From the NCBI GenBank assembly GCA_000697355.1, contig JNEN01000833.1, positions 248,001 through 312,000 on the forward strand: a stretch of 64,000 bases of DNA, in the 5' to 3' direction. Within the stretch, counting starts at the first letter, position 1. Each line of letters starts with the position of its first letter. This stretch comes from Syncephalastrum monosporum B8922 (Eukaryota; Mucoromycota; Mucoromycetes; Mucorales; Syncephalastraceae). The position numbers were made by a program, and so were the translations under genes. Below, in pieces: positions 33,232 to 45,236 of the stretch. Below the pieces are notes generated by a model. The model saw only the letters and a list, made by a program, of their open reading frames with translations, ran no database searches and was not told the origin of the DNA.

Positions 33232-36200
33232 TTAATGGGTGGTAGCTGCCAAGGTTTTCCATGAAGAATATCGCCAAGGTGCCGTCATGACAGCCCGCTG
33301 AGCATTACGTTTCGCTTGTTGTGTTTCCTTGGATTCGGATAAAATGAGTGCCTGTGCGGCCATTTCATAGGCTTCCGCCTTGGCATCCGCCGATGTTGAC
33401 TTGGAACCCGTGGCCATGGTCAAGGCGGCAGACGTCATGGCTCTTACACTTGTACCACATGATTCCGTATTCTTGCCGTTTTGCAATGCATGCGAGGCAA
33501 GTCGGCTCCACAAGACTGCCATCCAGGGCTGGTTCTTGACGCTTTTTGCCAATGACCGCATGGCAAGTTGAGGTTCGTCCTGACATCATGTCGTCAATGA
33601 TTAAATAGAGTTTTCCCTTTTTCCTTCTTCCTCTTGTTCTACTTGTATCTCATACCTGAAGTTGGTGGTACCGCGAGAAAAGCCACGAGATCCAGTGATC
33701 TTTATCGGACGCCGCTGTTTGAAATATAAGTGGGTCCGTTAGGGCAGATGCAGACGATGTATCACACTCAGTTTACCTGCAACATCCATAGGAATCTTCG
33801 CCAGTTCTTGCAGTGCTGCATCTGTAAGTGTTTCATCTTCTTGAAGCATACCCATCGCGCAGAGACAGAATATCGCGGGTAGATACGTCGGATTATCGGC
33901 AATGCTATCCAATTTAATTAGCCTATTTACCGCCTTTTTTTTTGCCTTTTTTGTCATACCTTGCAAAAAGTTGCTCTTTAGCGACTGCGCGCTGCTCATC
34001 ACCGCCCAAGGCCCACAGCACCTTTCCAAGCAGAACCGTCACATCCAAGCGAAGCGAAGCGTCCTCTTGGGTGTCGTTTAGAGCAGCTTCAAACATGCCC
34101 AGAGAATCCTCCAACTGGTCTTCGAAATAGTAGGCAATACCGGCGCCCAGTTGGCAGTACGTCCTGGAGGAACCTACTGCGTGCTCAAGCGCGCTCAGAT
34201 AACTGGAAAGCGCACCCTGATAATCTCCGCTCGCTGTCAAGGTTCGACCGAGATTTGCGTGCACCTTTGCAACTCGTTCCGTCATGGTTGCCTGGTCCAG
34301 ACCTTGATCTGTCTGTGCCTCTAGAGCAAGAATAGAACCGGCGAATGCTTCAGAGGCGCGTTCGTATTGACCTAGACGCTCCAGTAGGAGACCCATGAGG
34401 TTAAGGGCCAACGCGTGATGCAGTTTGCGCTCTGTTAATTTTTGAAGAGCAAAAGCGGGAGATATGACGAGCGAGGTGTCTGTCGAAGGGAGTGTGGACA
34501 GCTGGTTAAACACCGATTCGGCGTAGCCGTAGCTTGCTTCCAGCTGTCAAGTATGTGAGCCTAGAGCTATCATGCTAAAATGAACTTACCGATGAGCCAT
34601 AGCTGGATTCAAAGGCATGTTGGAAGATATCGCCCGCATCACTCTTCCAAAGCGATGCGACGTATGCCTGGCCGACCCACGCAGAAATCCACTCTGGATC
34701 CAACACATGAGCTGTCTCAAATGCTTGATTGGCGAGTTCATAATCATCCAAAGAAAGGCACAGGAAGCCATAGTTAGTCCAAGGTACAGCGCTCTATCGA
34801 CAAGGTGAGCATTTGACTTGACACGTCAACGTAAAAAGCAATTACTCTGTTGTTAAATTCCATGGCTTTCACAAATGCATACTGGCTGATACGAGCTGAG
34901 CTGCGAAGTGAAATCACGCCCAGGGTGTTCCAGTAGAGGTATTGCGTTGGTTCCATCTTGAGTGCCATGCGCACACATCGCATGGCCGTTTCAGAAAGTG
35001 AAGGATCGGGAGTTTGATCAGACAGATTGTTCTCGGTTGCCCAATGGTACAAAAGAGCAATATCGTGCCAGAACGCGGGCGCCAATGAATGATGATTTTT
35101 ACACAGGATCAGCGCCTGTTTGTAGGCAAAGCCAGCACAGGCAAGCACCACATCCAGAGCAGTCTTGGGAGGCAAATAAAACTCGTCGCTGGAGACATCA
35201 AGCTGGACAAACTCATCCACAAGACTGGCACAGGGATCCTGCTCAACAAATAAATTGCCTAATTGGGTATGAGGATTGTGCTTCAAGGCGATCTGCATCA
35301 CTTGCTGCAGCTCTGCGTAAGCGCATAGGTGGAGATAGGTAGGAATGATATGGAAGACCGCACAGGCGTCACCAATAAGTTTCCAAAATCCAAGGATATG
35401 TTCATCGCGCTCAAGCCCCTGCCGAGCCACTTGGATAACACGGCCGCAGCTGGACGCCGCGCGGGCAAAGAAACCTTGCTGGATCTCTTCCTTGACACGT
35501 TCGAGATACGTATCAGCCAGACCTTTGATGGCAGGCAGGTAGTCGGTCTGGCCTTGTTTCTCTGCAAGCGCCAATGTTTCCTTGAAACCAAGGATGGCTT
35601 CATCCAGGAGTCCGACCTTCTGCTTGACAAGCGACTTTTGGTAGTTGGCATGCACGGAAGACGGGTCCAAATCGGTGGCGCGTCCGAATGCCTTGAGAGC
35701 GGCCACAAAGCGGCCCTCATGTGCGTAAGCCTCAGCCAGACCTTCCCAGCAACGAACATCTGACGTGTCATTCCGCAGTGATTTCTGGAAGCATGTGATC
35801 GCTTCTCCGTAGAGGTTGGCATTCTAAAATAGACCGTGAGTCATGTTTGATTTTATAAGGTATAGGCTTACCATTTTAGCAAAACCAAGACGCCGCCACG
35901 CCCACGCGCATTTTGGACAGAGCTCTGTCACCTTTTCAAAGATATCCTCGGCTTCGGTCATTTCCCCATCCGCCACGTAGTAGTCGCTCAGGTGAAGCGC
36001 AGCATCGAGGTCAGACGCTTCCAAAACGAAAGCCTTTTGGTAGCATTTCTTGGCACGGATAGGATCGTTTTTCACAGTGCGGTAGTAGTGACCCAAGTAC
36101 GTGAATGCGCTGCCAAAAAGGGGATTCAGCTTGACAGCTTGCATGAAGCAAGTGAAGGCGTCTTGCTCCTTGCCACCTAGAAAGAGTAAGTACCGTTGAC

Positions 36201-38155
36201 GCTTTTCCTCTACTCGCTTACTTACCCATGGCCCAGTAAACACGGCCCAGACGGTAGTGATAGTCAGCAACAGGCTCCTCGGATAACTCGATCGCTTTTG
36301 TAATGTGTTCGATCGCCTTTGTATAATCTTTCTGCTCGCAACGGATCCAACCGATTTCTGCAAGCGCCGTGTACCTGGATGGTTCAAGTTCATACACACG
36401 CTCAAAGTGGGATAATGCTTCCTCCAGATTGTTTTCTGAAAACAAAATGATGCCCGTACCCTACAGTAGAAATGAGTATGCCTTTGGCTCCATTCTACGT
36501 TATTGGAAGCAAACCTCGAGCGCACTAATATCTTCTGGTTTGACAGCAAGGATCTTTCTGTACAGATCCAGAGCATCAGGGTAGTACTTGACGTCCAGGA
36601 AACGGTAGCAGTGAGCCATGCAGCGCTCCATAGAAAGCATAACACTATCGAACTCATGTTATCAGGATTTGGTCTAGGTATCCTACAAACTTACTTGTCA
36701 AAACTCTGGCCAAGATTACGGGTCTTTTTTCGGACAAGATCGCGTCCCTTGGTAGCATATTCAAGACCCGTTTCATATTCTTTCGAGTCATAATAGATCC
36801 AGCTTAGACATTGGTAGCCGAAAAGACTGCTCGGAGACAACTCAAGACCTTCCTATAATGGCGAGTCAGCTACTTTCCCCATGCGAATGTACAAAATACT
36901 TGCCCCAAACATATCGAAAGCTTTATCGACTTCTCCATGCATATAGAGACCATACCCCATCATGAGCTTTCCCAAACCAGTATCGGTGAATTCAACCATG
37001 ATGTCCATGAGCTGCTTATCGTAGTGGTCTACGATGTCTTCATGTCAGTAACCCAGCAACAGATAAGGTGTAGAACGTACCCACGCCGTCCGCATCCGAC
37101 AGCTCGATATAGATCTCGTAAGGGAGTGCATCATGAACTTTCTCTTGGACCAACTTCGTGCACAGTCCAATCATCTTGTTGTATAACTGCTCTTCGTTGT
37201 GAGTTATTGTATCCGCACTGTATTTTTCTTTGCTAACCCCTGTCTTGTTCTTTTCAGCTGGCAGACGCTTGTACAGAATCGCAAGCAATTTCAATTCAAT
37301 GGATCGGCGTTCCTCCTCGTCACCTTCTTCCATCAGGTCCAGCATGTTCTCATACATGCTATCTAGGGTCGATTGGCTGTAAACTTCAGTTTCGACTTGC
37401 TCCTTGATTTGTCCAGGAGGACCGGCGTTTACGCTAAAGCGCCGCGAGTTGATCCGGTTCTCGATCAGCTTTGCCTGTTCCTTTTCCGTGATTTCGACGA
37501 GTTGCTTCCAGATTCCCAAAGGCTTCCGCATCGTTTTGGCTGCTGATTTCTGCATCACATCGTAATACTTGCTACCTGGCAAGAAATATTTGAGAGTCTC
37601 AATATACTAAGGCAAAATATAAATTAGATCGAGACATCTCGTGGTTCATCCTATTGTACTTTGTCGTGATCGTCCTTGGCTTGGTAAATATCAATCAGCT
37701 TATTCAGGTAGTCAGAGACACGGGCACCATCATCACTATTATCCGTTTAGGTTATGGGCTAGAGAATTCTCGAGATATAAATACCTTTGAACAGCTTTTG
37801 GCAACAAATCCTGCAAGACCGCAGCCAACTTGTCGTGTTTTCCGCGTTTCTCGTAGAAACTAATCAAGCCCTGCCAAGCGAGCATCGTCTCGCTGTTGAT
37901 CTCAATAGCCCGTTGATAAGCCTCTTCCGCTTCTTCATCCTCTTCGAGATTTGTGTAGCCTACGCCCATAAAGACATAACTGACAAAGGATACGCGCGAT
38001 TGTTGTAAGTTGAATGGCGTGGTCAGGTTCGTTGCTTACGCATTGTAATTTGCAGAATCCCAAAGCAGTACGCGTTTGCAAGCTTTCACAGCCTCGCTGT
38101 AATTCTTTGCCCCAATGGCTTCCCTGGCTGCCTTTAGATCTGCCTTTGTGTTCAT
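33232..38155 (-). CDS. SKI3: Ski complex TPR subunit (Ski3/TTC37 homologue)
   Basis: Very long tetratricopeptide-repeat protein (about 1,400 aa, about a dozen exons), the scaffold of the Ski complex that feeds mRNA to the cytoplasmic exosome for 3'-5' decay. The start MNTKADLKAAREAIGAKNYSEAVKACKRVL is the typical Ski3 N-terminal TPR. Repeats recur throughout, such as GVGYTNLEEDEEAEEAYQRA, YRLGRVYWAMGK, GSAFTYLGHYYRTVKND, AALHLSDYYVADGEMTEAEDIF and NLGRTLTASGDYQGALSSYL. The C-terminus ends WKTLAATTH. An in-frame ATG at 38272 would add 39 residues without family resemblance, so the shorter start is preferred. Adjacent exon borders in the middle were not all fixed. Ski2 and Ski8 are not in the window. 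Confidence 0.85.
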
Positions 38156-38434
38156 GTAGTGTTGGTAGAGTAAGGGAAGACAAGTGCGCTTGCTGAAAAT
38201 CAATTTCTGTTCACCTCTTTTTGATGTCTCGTTTCCTATCAAACGTACAGAGTTGTCTTCTTCCGATAACAAAAATGAAGCATGGAATAATTGGATCCGA
38301 TGTTCGCATCAGGATAAAGTACGTCGGTGACAGTCGTAGTCATGGTGGTAATGCAGTTAACGAGAATTGACAGAAAGAGAGAGCCCCAATTTGCATTGAA
38401 TACAACAACAATAATACTACGACATAAAAGGTAA

Positions 38435-40952
38435 CTAACTACGAAGTCTGTAAGATCCACGACCAAAGCTGATGGGCACAATCATCCCCAGGTCGGCCTT
38501 GGCAAGTACTTGCATGGTGCTGGCGTCCAAGATAAGCAGGAACGACATGGCACGCGCCGAATCGAGCACAACGCTCACAAGCACACCATCATCTTCCTTG
38601 AGCTCAAGATCTCCCTCGGCTGGTCGAGGAATAAACACAGCTTCACTGGGGTAGCAGTTTTCTTCATGCCACGAGGCGATGACCGACTTACGCTCCATGT
38701 CCTGAAAGAAGCTGAGTATCAATAGCCGTGTCTGCGTTCAGCGTTCTATCTTACCGTCTTGACAATGCTATCCCAGATTTTGCCGTCCGCAATGGAGTTG
38801 GCGGCTGAGAAACCAAGGCCGTACATGTACTGGTATTTTTGCATCTTGTAAAGCGGGTTGACCTGTGGCAGCTCAAGTGACGGCTGCACAATCGCCCGAT
38901 ACGACGCAACAGGAAGCGAAGCGTACCATCCTGAGACTTGCGCGCTGTTTGCATCTGACCGTTCGACATCGTTGGACGCATTGCTGCCGCGGAGATAACT
39001 CCACATGGATGAGATGCGGGATGTCACGCCTGAAGTCGAGGGCATGAGGGTATTCTTGGTCAAGAAGCTGATTGCTTCCTCGTCAATGCAGGTAAGAACA
39101 TAGCGCCTCACTTCAGAGGGGGCCAGGCGCGGGGGCTGCATGCTGGCAGGGTTGCGCAGATTCTCCGTCGTCAACTGGTTGGCAATGGTCTCGTCGCGAT
39201 AGGTGATGATATCAACATTGATACTGTCATTATCGTCCTCAAAGGCGTTCACGTGATGGAATCTACACACATAGCATGACATATAGCATGAGCGTACATA
39301 TCACGATACAGGGGGAAAATTACGTACGCGAAGCAAGGGTCAGAACGGTAGGTGACGATATGTTGACCCTTTTCACGCGAAATCACGTAGAACAGGGTGG
39401 GTTCCGAAGGATAGAAAGCAAACGAGTCCATGATGCTCTCATTCCAAGCAAACTTGACTGCTCCCGAGTTGGCCAACAAGGGGAAGATGACCTAGAGCCA
39501 ATGATCAGTTCCACGTGCATACTGTTTGGCACTATTTGTGGGATAGCTTACCAGGACAATGTAGCGGGGAGTCAATGAGAAGCTGTGCACATAGCCGGTG
39601 GGAGCCGTAACAGAAGCGATCACGGTGCCCTTTGGATCACGATCACTGATAGAGAAGAAGTGATAGCGAGTCGACTGGTAACCAATTTCCATGGTGAAGT
39701 TGATGTATTCTCCCGTACGTGGGTCGAACTGTCCGTTCGGGCACGAGCTGTAACCGCGGAAGGCAGGGTTGACCTCGTCCCAGCAAAGGACGCGCGTGGG
39801 TTTCAAGTCAAAGGGGTCGAGCTCTTGGATCTGTAGAAAGGGCGTGGTCAGATTCTTTCTCTATACGAGTGTGTGTATACGTGTGTGCCATTACATGGTT
39901 GGCGTAGTTCTGAGCAAAGAGACGCCCATCGATACCAGGAATTCCGGCCAAGATGCGCGCACCGCAAGGTTCACCATCAGCCTTGTTTGTCTTTGGTTGA
40001 GATTTGATGAATTTGACAAGCATGGTCTGGTTTGAGTCGGTCTTGAAGAGACCGGCGGGATGGCGTGGAGCGTAGCCATGGTGATCTCGGACTTTCTCGA
40101 TCAGGCGTCGGCAGGTCAACCGGTTGCGATAAGTAATGGTGTTGCGCTTGCCGTTGAGGTCGAAGCGGTTGGCGAGGGGTAGACTAACATGAAAATGTGC
40201 TATATGAGAACTCTCGATAAGCGCACTATATCATGTATTTACCCATCGAACCAATGGCCAAAGGAAAAGGTGCAAGTAGCACTTTGAAGGTGACCATCGA
40301 TTTCAATTTTCCGCATATAACGGACGTCGTAAGTGCCTGGACCGATAGTGTAATGCTCGCCAATGAGCCATTCTGGGAGCTGGCCAGACACTTCAAGATC
40401 GATGATTTCACTCGAGTCACCCGCATTGCGGAAACCCTGTAGTGTGTTGCGTTGAATAAAGGGGTATATTCTTTGTATACACGTATTTACCTTGACGTGG
40501 GAGGTATCAGAGTCGAGTTCAACCGTTCTCTCGTTGACGGGCGTGTTGGCAATAGAGGGACTCGCGCTTCCAGCGAGGTTAGGACGGCCCTCGTCGTCCA
40601 AGAGGGAGTTTTCCTGCTGCTGCTGGACCCAAGCGTCGTCGTTGATGTTGCTGTACGCAGAATTGTCGAGTCTAGAGCTTTGGAGAGGATCGGCAGGCTT
40701 TGTATAGTCTTCTTCTGCATTGTCCTCCTCCTTATTCTCACTGGTATCGTCCTTGTGCACTTGATCCTTCAGACTAATGGGTTCCTTGTGAGGTTCCGAA
40801 GGTTCGTCGTCTGCTTTTGTTGTCTGTTTGGTGTCAAAATCATCTTCCAGAGGGTTGCTTGTCGATTTGGCACCGTCGTGCTCCTCATGATGAGGATTCA
40901 AAGGGTGCTCTTCTCCCACAAGAACTGCAGACTCGTCCAGCTTGTCGCTCAT
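38435..40952 (-). CDS. Carotenoid cleavage oxygenase family protein, possibly ligand-deficient
   Basis: Member of the carotenoid oxygenase (RPE65/CCD) family. In Mucorales such enzymes cut beta-carotene on the way to trisporic-acid sex pheromones. The N-terminal 150 residues are an unusual acidic, low-complexity extension (EEDNAEEDY and similar). The beta-propeller then begins: GQLPEWLIGEHYTIGPGTYD, FSFGHWFDG, NGQFDPRTGEYINF, GYVHSFSLT, FHHVNAFED, IPRP near the end. Normally four His bind iron. Here the second (VHSF) and third (FHHVNAFE) are present, but the first appears as Asn in SCPNGQFDP and the last FHG motif reads SFGRGSYRLRS. It may therefore be a non-enzymatic or altered member, unless the final exon is mis-assigned. 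Start at 40952 and stop at 38435 are clear. Confidence 0.85.
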
Positions 40953-41109
40953 TGTTAAAAACCAACTGCCTTCCTCTTTTTTTCTCTTTCTCTCTAAAGC
41001 GCTCTAGCCCTTTTTTTTTTTTTAAGAGTTCTGGGCGTCTGTGTAACATGATTCAGTGCCCGCCACACTGGCTGGCTCTTTTAATAGGTCAGTGAACCAT
41101 GTCTTGCTA

Positions 41110-42990
41110 TCATGAGCAATCCACGGGCGATCTAGGGCTGTTTTGTTGGAATCTGTCTATGTTACTCAGTGTGTAGTCCGAATACTGTGTATTCTGCGAT
41201 ATCGCGTCGCTGCGGTTGGTTGTACTTGCTAGTGAGCCATGACTGAACGGGGACAATATCCCATGCATGAAGCGGGCCATGGTGGTAGAACGATAGGGTA
41301 CATAGACTTCGTCTGGGAAATCCGCAGAGACGAATGTCGTATGGGATGCTCGCCTGCTCTGATTTGGGGAAGAGGCAGTTGTCGTGAAAGATGCTCTGCT
41401 CGCTCGGCGCTGTTCTTGATACATCCGCTGATAAATCGATGCTGATATGCTAAGACGACGCATGGGGACAGGGCGAGACTTCCCTGGCGAGCTTCTTGCC
41501 TTGCTTATGATAGACGGAGAAGGCACACCCAGTCTCGAACGGTTACCCTGCCTATCGTTTTTCTCCCGATAGTCACCACCGAAGGAAGGCGTTGAGGGCA
41601 AGCTGATATCGCTGAAATCACTCCTGTTGCTTGACACTAATGGTGGCCGAGCTTTCATCCTTTCCTGCGGTCGAATGACGCCATTAAACGGCTCTGGTAT
41701 ATTCGTCTTGGGGATATCCACCATATATTCTTTATCAACCAGCGCAAAGTCGTGAACATAGGCTTGCATAAGCCGGTGAACTTGCCGACTGGTAAAGGTA
41801 ACCACGGTTGGCTCGCTGAAGAAGACGAGAGCAGTCAGGAATCCTGCCAAAGCACGAAAGAGAAAAGTTCGAAAGTGGTCAGTTATAATAACTCGTTCGC
41901 GTCATCTGTACGGCTAATTTGTCTCACCTTCTATAGATGAGAATATTCCATACATAACAACAAGCCCAAGTGGAACCGGCTTATCAGCAGTTACTAAGAT
42001 TTGTATCACAAAGCCCCAAATGTGGACGACTAAGGGGACTGGATTACAAAGGAGAACCGTGAGTGATGGTCGTTCATTCGTATCCCACAGCTTACCAAGA
42101 GGGTATAATATGCAGCGCAAGACGACACGAGGCTGGTTTATAGCATTAGAGCGTCGGAAGGCACTTGAAATACTGGGATGGGATGACCGCCGAGCGGTTT
42201 CCATATCGTTCCGGACGGCTCGTTCAGCTCTCGCAAGATATGCAATAGCAATCAATACTGAACACAGCCCGACCAGGGCAGCAAAAAATATGAGCACATA
42301 GAACCACATCTACACAACATCGAATCATATGTATTATGATTTCTCTGTTCTTCGGTGTGCCTGGTCGTTCCATCTTACCCATGATACTTTGCTGTAACCC
42401 CTTTCAGCAATGTTATCGTAGTACCTAAACAATTCAACATCTTCAATTTTCACCTTTTCAAACAAGCCCATATATTTTGTATCTTACCAGCAGCCAATTG
42501 TGTCAGAAACGACCACAGGTTTTACTATTTGTTCATAGAGAGGTACAACGATAACAACGGCACTGTAGAGGAGGATACAGGGATAATAGAAGCGCTCAAG
42601 CTTATCCCGTTTTCTCACACTGAGTACGACCACAAGCACAAGGTTGATGCCGACGACTGCCAAAAGAGCGACGTTGATGACGTCCAGAAAATCAACCGTA
42701 AGCGATAGTCCTCGGCAGGTTTTCTCGCTCGCGTCGATACTCCACATGACGATGTCGAATATGCCGTCGATAAGGTTGACAGCACTGGCCATAGCGACGC
42801 ATCGTAATGACACACGGTTCAGCTGCGGTCGTTCAATGAACCACATAAGCAACCAGAGCAGGAGCACAAGACCAGAAGCCAAAAAGGATAACGCAATAAA
42901 ACTGATGGTGATCTTGGCTACAATCACGATCTGCTCTGTTGTGTAGGGAAACGAGTTCTCGCTGGGAGGGATCTCATCATACCAGCTCAT
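41110..42990 (-). CDS. Seven-transmembrane receptor, GPCR-like
   Basis: Predicted 7TM receptor of the fungal cAMP-receptor-like/Gpr1-like type, presumably in the plasma membrane and coupled to G protein. The start MSWYDEIPPSENSFPYTTEQ places a short extracellular N-terminus before TM1 (IVIVAKITISFIALSF...). TM2 and TM3 follow (NLIDGIFDIVMW, INVALLAVVGINLVLV). A Cys before TM3 (EKTCRG) and one in the second outer loop (TIGCW) could form the standard disulphide. TM4-TM7 continue through YYPCILLYSAVVIVV, WMWFYVLIFFAALVG, VHIWGFVIQILV and GFLTALVFFSEP. The long C-tail is Ser/Arg-rich (RRLSISASIYQRM, SRRASHTTF), with likely phosphorylation sites. The first ATG in frame is at 42990; upstream codons lack one. 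Ligand unknown. Confidence 0.78.
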
Positions 42991-43153
42991 CACATGAGTG
43001 CAAAAGGGGAACAAGAGAGGTAAGAACAATACAGTGTAATTCTGTAGCGTTTGGATACGAAACAGGTCTTTGATGACAAGGGTTTGCTGTTTCAGAGTCA
43101 GGATGATGGGACGCAGGGTGGTGTCTACAAGGTCTACGAGGCCATCCGTCGGT

Positions 43154-44068
43154 TTAAAGCTTGGCCTTGGGAGGAGAAAGTTTGTAATGGTGGAAAAGCA
43201 TGTTCACCATGGTATCAATGCGATCTAGGTCCTGCCTGGTCGCGCCTTGGTGAAGCGCACCATAAGCATGACCTCGCAGCTGGGCAGCCACATCCTGCGC
43301 CTTGAGACCGGTGACGAGGATTAGCGAGCTTTCTTTGCCGGAGAGGATGCTTGTCTCAGATAAAACGGGGCCATACAGGTGGTATAGAGCGGTCTGCTTC
43401 AGATCAGGGTAGTAGCGGTGCATCTGGTCTAACACGCGCTGTGTATGGCGCTCGTAGATTTTACCGAATAATGCGCTGCCCCGCTTGCGATGGTCGACAA
43501 TTTCCTGCCATGACTCCTCATGTCTATTATGATCGTGTCAGCGCTTTCTTCAGGTCGTTCACGATAAATGTATACCGAATGGGTGCGGTGGGTAACTTGG
43601 CTTTGATGAAGTCAGGCGTGGCCGACTCGAGGTGCTGGAGGGCATTGATGACCTGAAACAGCCAGCAAACCATCCATTAATAATCAATCATACAATAGTG
43701 TCTGTGTGCGTCGTCTTACTTTGGGGAAGCCCGAGGCAATGAAGCTTTTCAGGATGCCATCGCGTAAGCGTAAGATGGCTTGCACTTTCTGCTCGTCCTT
43801 GTCAGCTTGCTGCACCGTTTGCGCGTCGATGGACTGCTCGACCACGGTGTACAGGTGAGGAATATCCTCGGGGTGATTCAGCGAGGCCATGACCGTGGCC
43901 TACCCGATTTGCAGTGAGTCCTTTGTTCTTACTTGGAGAGAAAAAGGATGTCGACATTACCGTCAGAATGTACCAGAGGTTATCCCTCACCCCGTCTTGC
44001 TCAAAGAGACCTCGAATGGCAGACAAACTTCTTGTCAGTGACATGCCGAAAAGCCTGGACGCGTCCAT
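43154..44068 (-). CDS. AhpD-like / carboxymuconolactone decarboxylase-fold protein
   Basis: Protein of the AhpD/carboxymuconolactone decarboxylase-like superfamily found widely in fungi, often mitochondrial or peroxisomal; function uncertain. It starts MDASRLFGMSLTRSLSAIRG. Four or so exons cover YILT, then ATVMASLNHPEDIPHLYTVVE, GILKSFIASGFPKVINALQHL, HEESWQEIVDHRKRG and the core FGKIYERHTQRVLDQMHRYYPDL. The core ends with ILVTGLKAQDVAAQLRGHAYGALHQGATRQDL and the tail LSPPKAKL. The LRGHAYGALHQGAT segment corresponds to the CMD helix that in AhpD carries CXXC; here the Cys pair is absent, so peroxidase-type redox chemistry is unlikely. This matches the Cys-less fungal group. Family call by recognition of this segment; no substrate proposed. 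Confidence 0.7.
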
Positions 44069-44696
44069 TTTCCCACCTTGTCAGCTTTTTCTTTTTTTTT
44101 TTTTTTTTTGCCAACACCGCTCGCTTTTCACGCATGTGCTTCACTATTTATGATTCTCTCTATTGTCTCGAACCATTATAATGCCTTTATACATCCATTG
44201 AGTATACTGTAGCACTCTATGTCTCCTTATTATACAATTGCGGACAGAAATAGCGTACATGACGACCAGAAAGCTGCCACGGCTTTGCTATGCAAACACG
44301 AGGACATATGTCCACCTATTTAATATCACATGCAAATTTTGAGGGCTCTGTCCGCCGCAGTAATACCATGGCGATTGTGCGACTGGTTATAGAAGCTGTC
44401 TTTGCTCTGCATGATTTTTTGAAAATATACCGAAATATACAATGTTCCAATGATCACTTTTGAGAAAGCAACGCATTACAGACGCTAGTGACTTTTTATA
44501 CAAGAGGTTGCTAGAACGTCATTCTGGCACAGAGACCGCTAGGAACATGAAAGGATAGATGTCCGTCAATTGCCTTCCATTACCATGTATATTTGTTGTT
44601 ATAACGTCGATTCTTAGTATGACGGAGATGGTAAATGATGTGAGTGCAGTGTAGGCTCGCATCAATTTTTTGACTGTTTGCTTTTACTTTACATCT
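44069..44696. other. Divergent promoter region
   Basis: About 630 bases between the AhpD-like gene and Med9. A T-rich run (about 44088-44110) sits just upstream of the AhpD-like start, where it reads as an A-tract on that gene's strand. No gene seen. Confidence 0.4.
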
Positions 44697-45128
44697 ATGA
44701 ACACGACCTCAAATCCGTCATCAACGCGCGCGTCACCCACTCTTCAGGACCCATCTGCAGAAAAGGATGGTCCCATCTTTCAAAAAGACGATTTCTTGTT
44801 TTTACGCGACGTGTATCGGATAGTCGATCTCATCCAATCGGGGAAGGAGCAAGAAGAGATCGGGAAAGCCGTTGCCCAGCTCGATGAACGATTCGACCAG
44901 GCACGTCACATTCTTCAAGAACTTCCGGGCTTACAGTACAATAAGGAAGAGCAAGAAACCATCCTGGAGCGCGAAATGGCCTTACTCGACAACAAAAAGC
45001 AGCAGCTCAAGTCGTACATGGCACTACCGCCCTTCTCGGATACCCCTGCCATGGATACAGCTATGGACACCCAGGAAGACGACAGCATGGGCCAAGTCAA
45101 GGTCGAGGATGAGCATGTACAGCTTTAA
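44697..45128 (+). CDS. MED9: Mediator subunit 9
   Basis: Probable Med9 (Cse2-type) subunit of the Mediator middle module, bridging transcription factors and RNA polymerase II in the nucleus. Single exon, 143 aa. After a Ser/Thr-rich start (MNTTSNPSSTRASP) the conserved helical hairpin runs from DFLFLRDVYRIVDLIQ to FDQARHILQELPGLQYNKEEQ, followed by EREMALLDNKKQQL. The LPGLxYxxEEQ turn is the recognisable Med9 signature. The tail is acidic with VKVEDE, a SUMO-type motif. The start at 44697 was chosen over the upstream non-ATG frame. It is convergent with the CotH gene (about 110 bases between stops). Confidence 0.82.
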   Translation: MNTTSNPSSTRASPTLQDPSAEKDGPIFQKDDFLFLRDVYRIVDLIQSGKEQEEIGKAVAQLDERFDQARHILQELPGLQYNKEEQETILEREMALLDNKKQQLKSYMALPPFSDTPAMDTAMDTQEDDSMGQVKVEDEHVQL

Positions 45129-45236
45129 CGATTGCCCAATCCTATCCCTGTTTATTTCCTCTTTCTACATTATGCTTGATTATGTCTTTTCGTTCTGTTT
45201 TATTAGTTTATTCTGTAAATATCCATCACTAAAATC

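Noticed and set aside
38156..38272. Upstream ATG of Ski3 at 38272
   Set aside because: It adds 39 residues without resemblance to Ski3 N-termini; MNTKADLKAAREAIG is the usual beginning.
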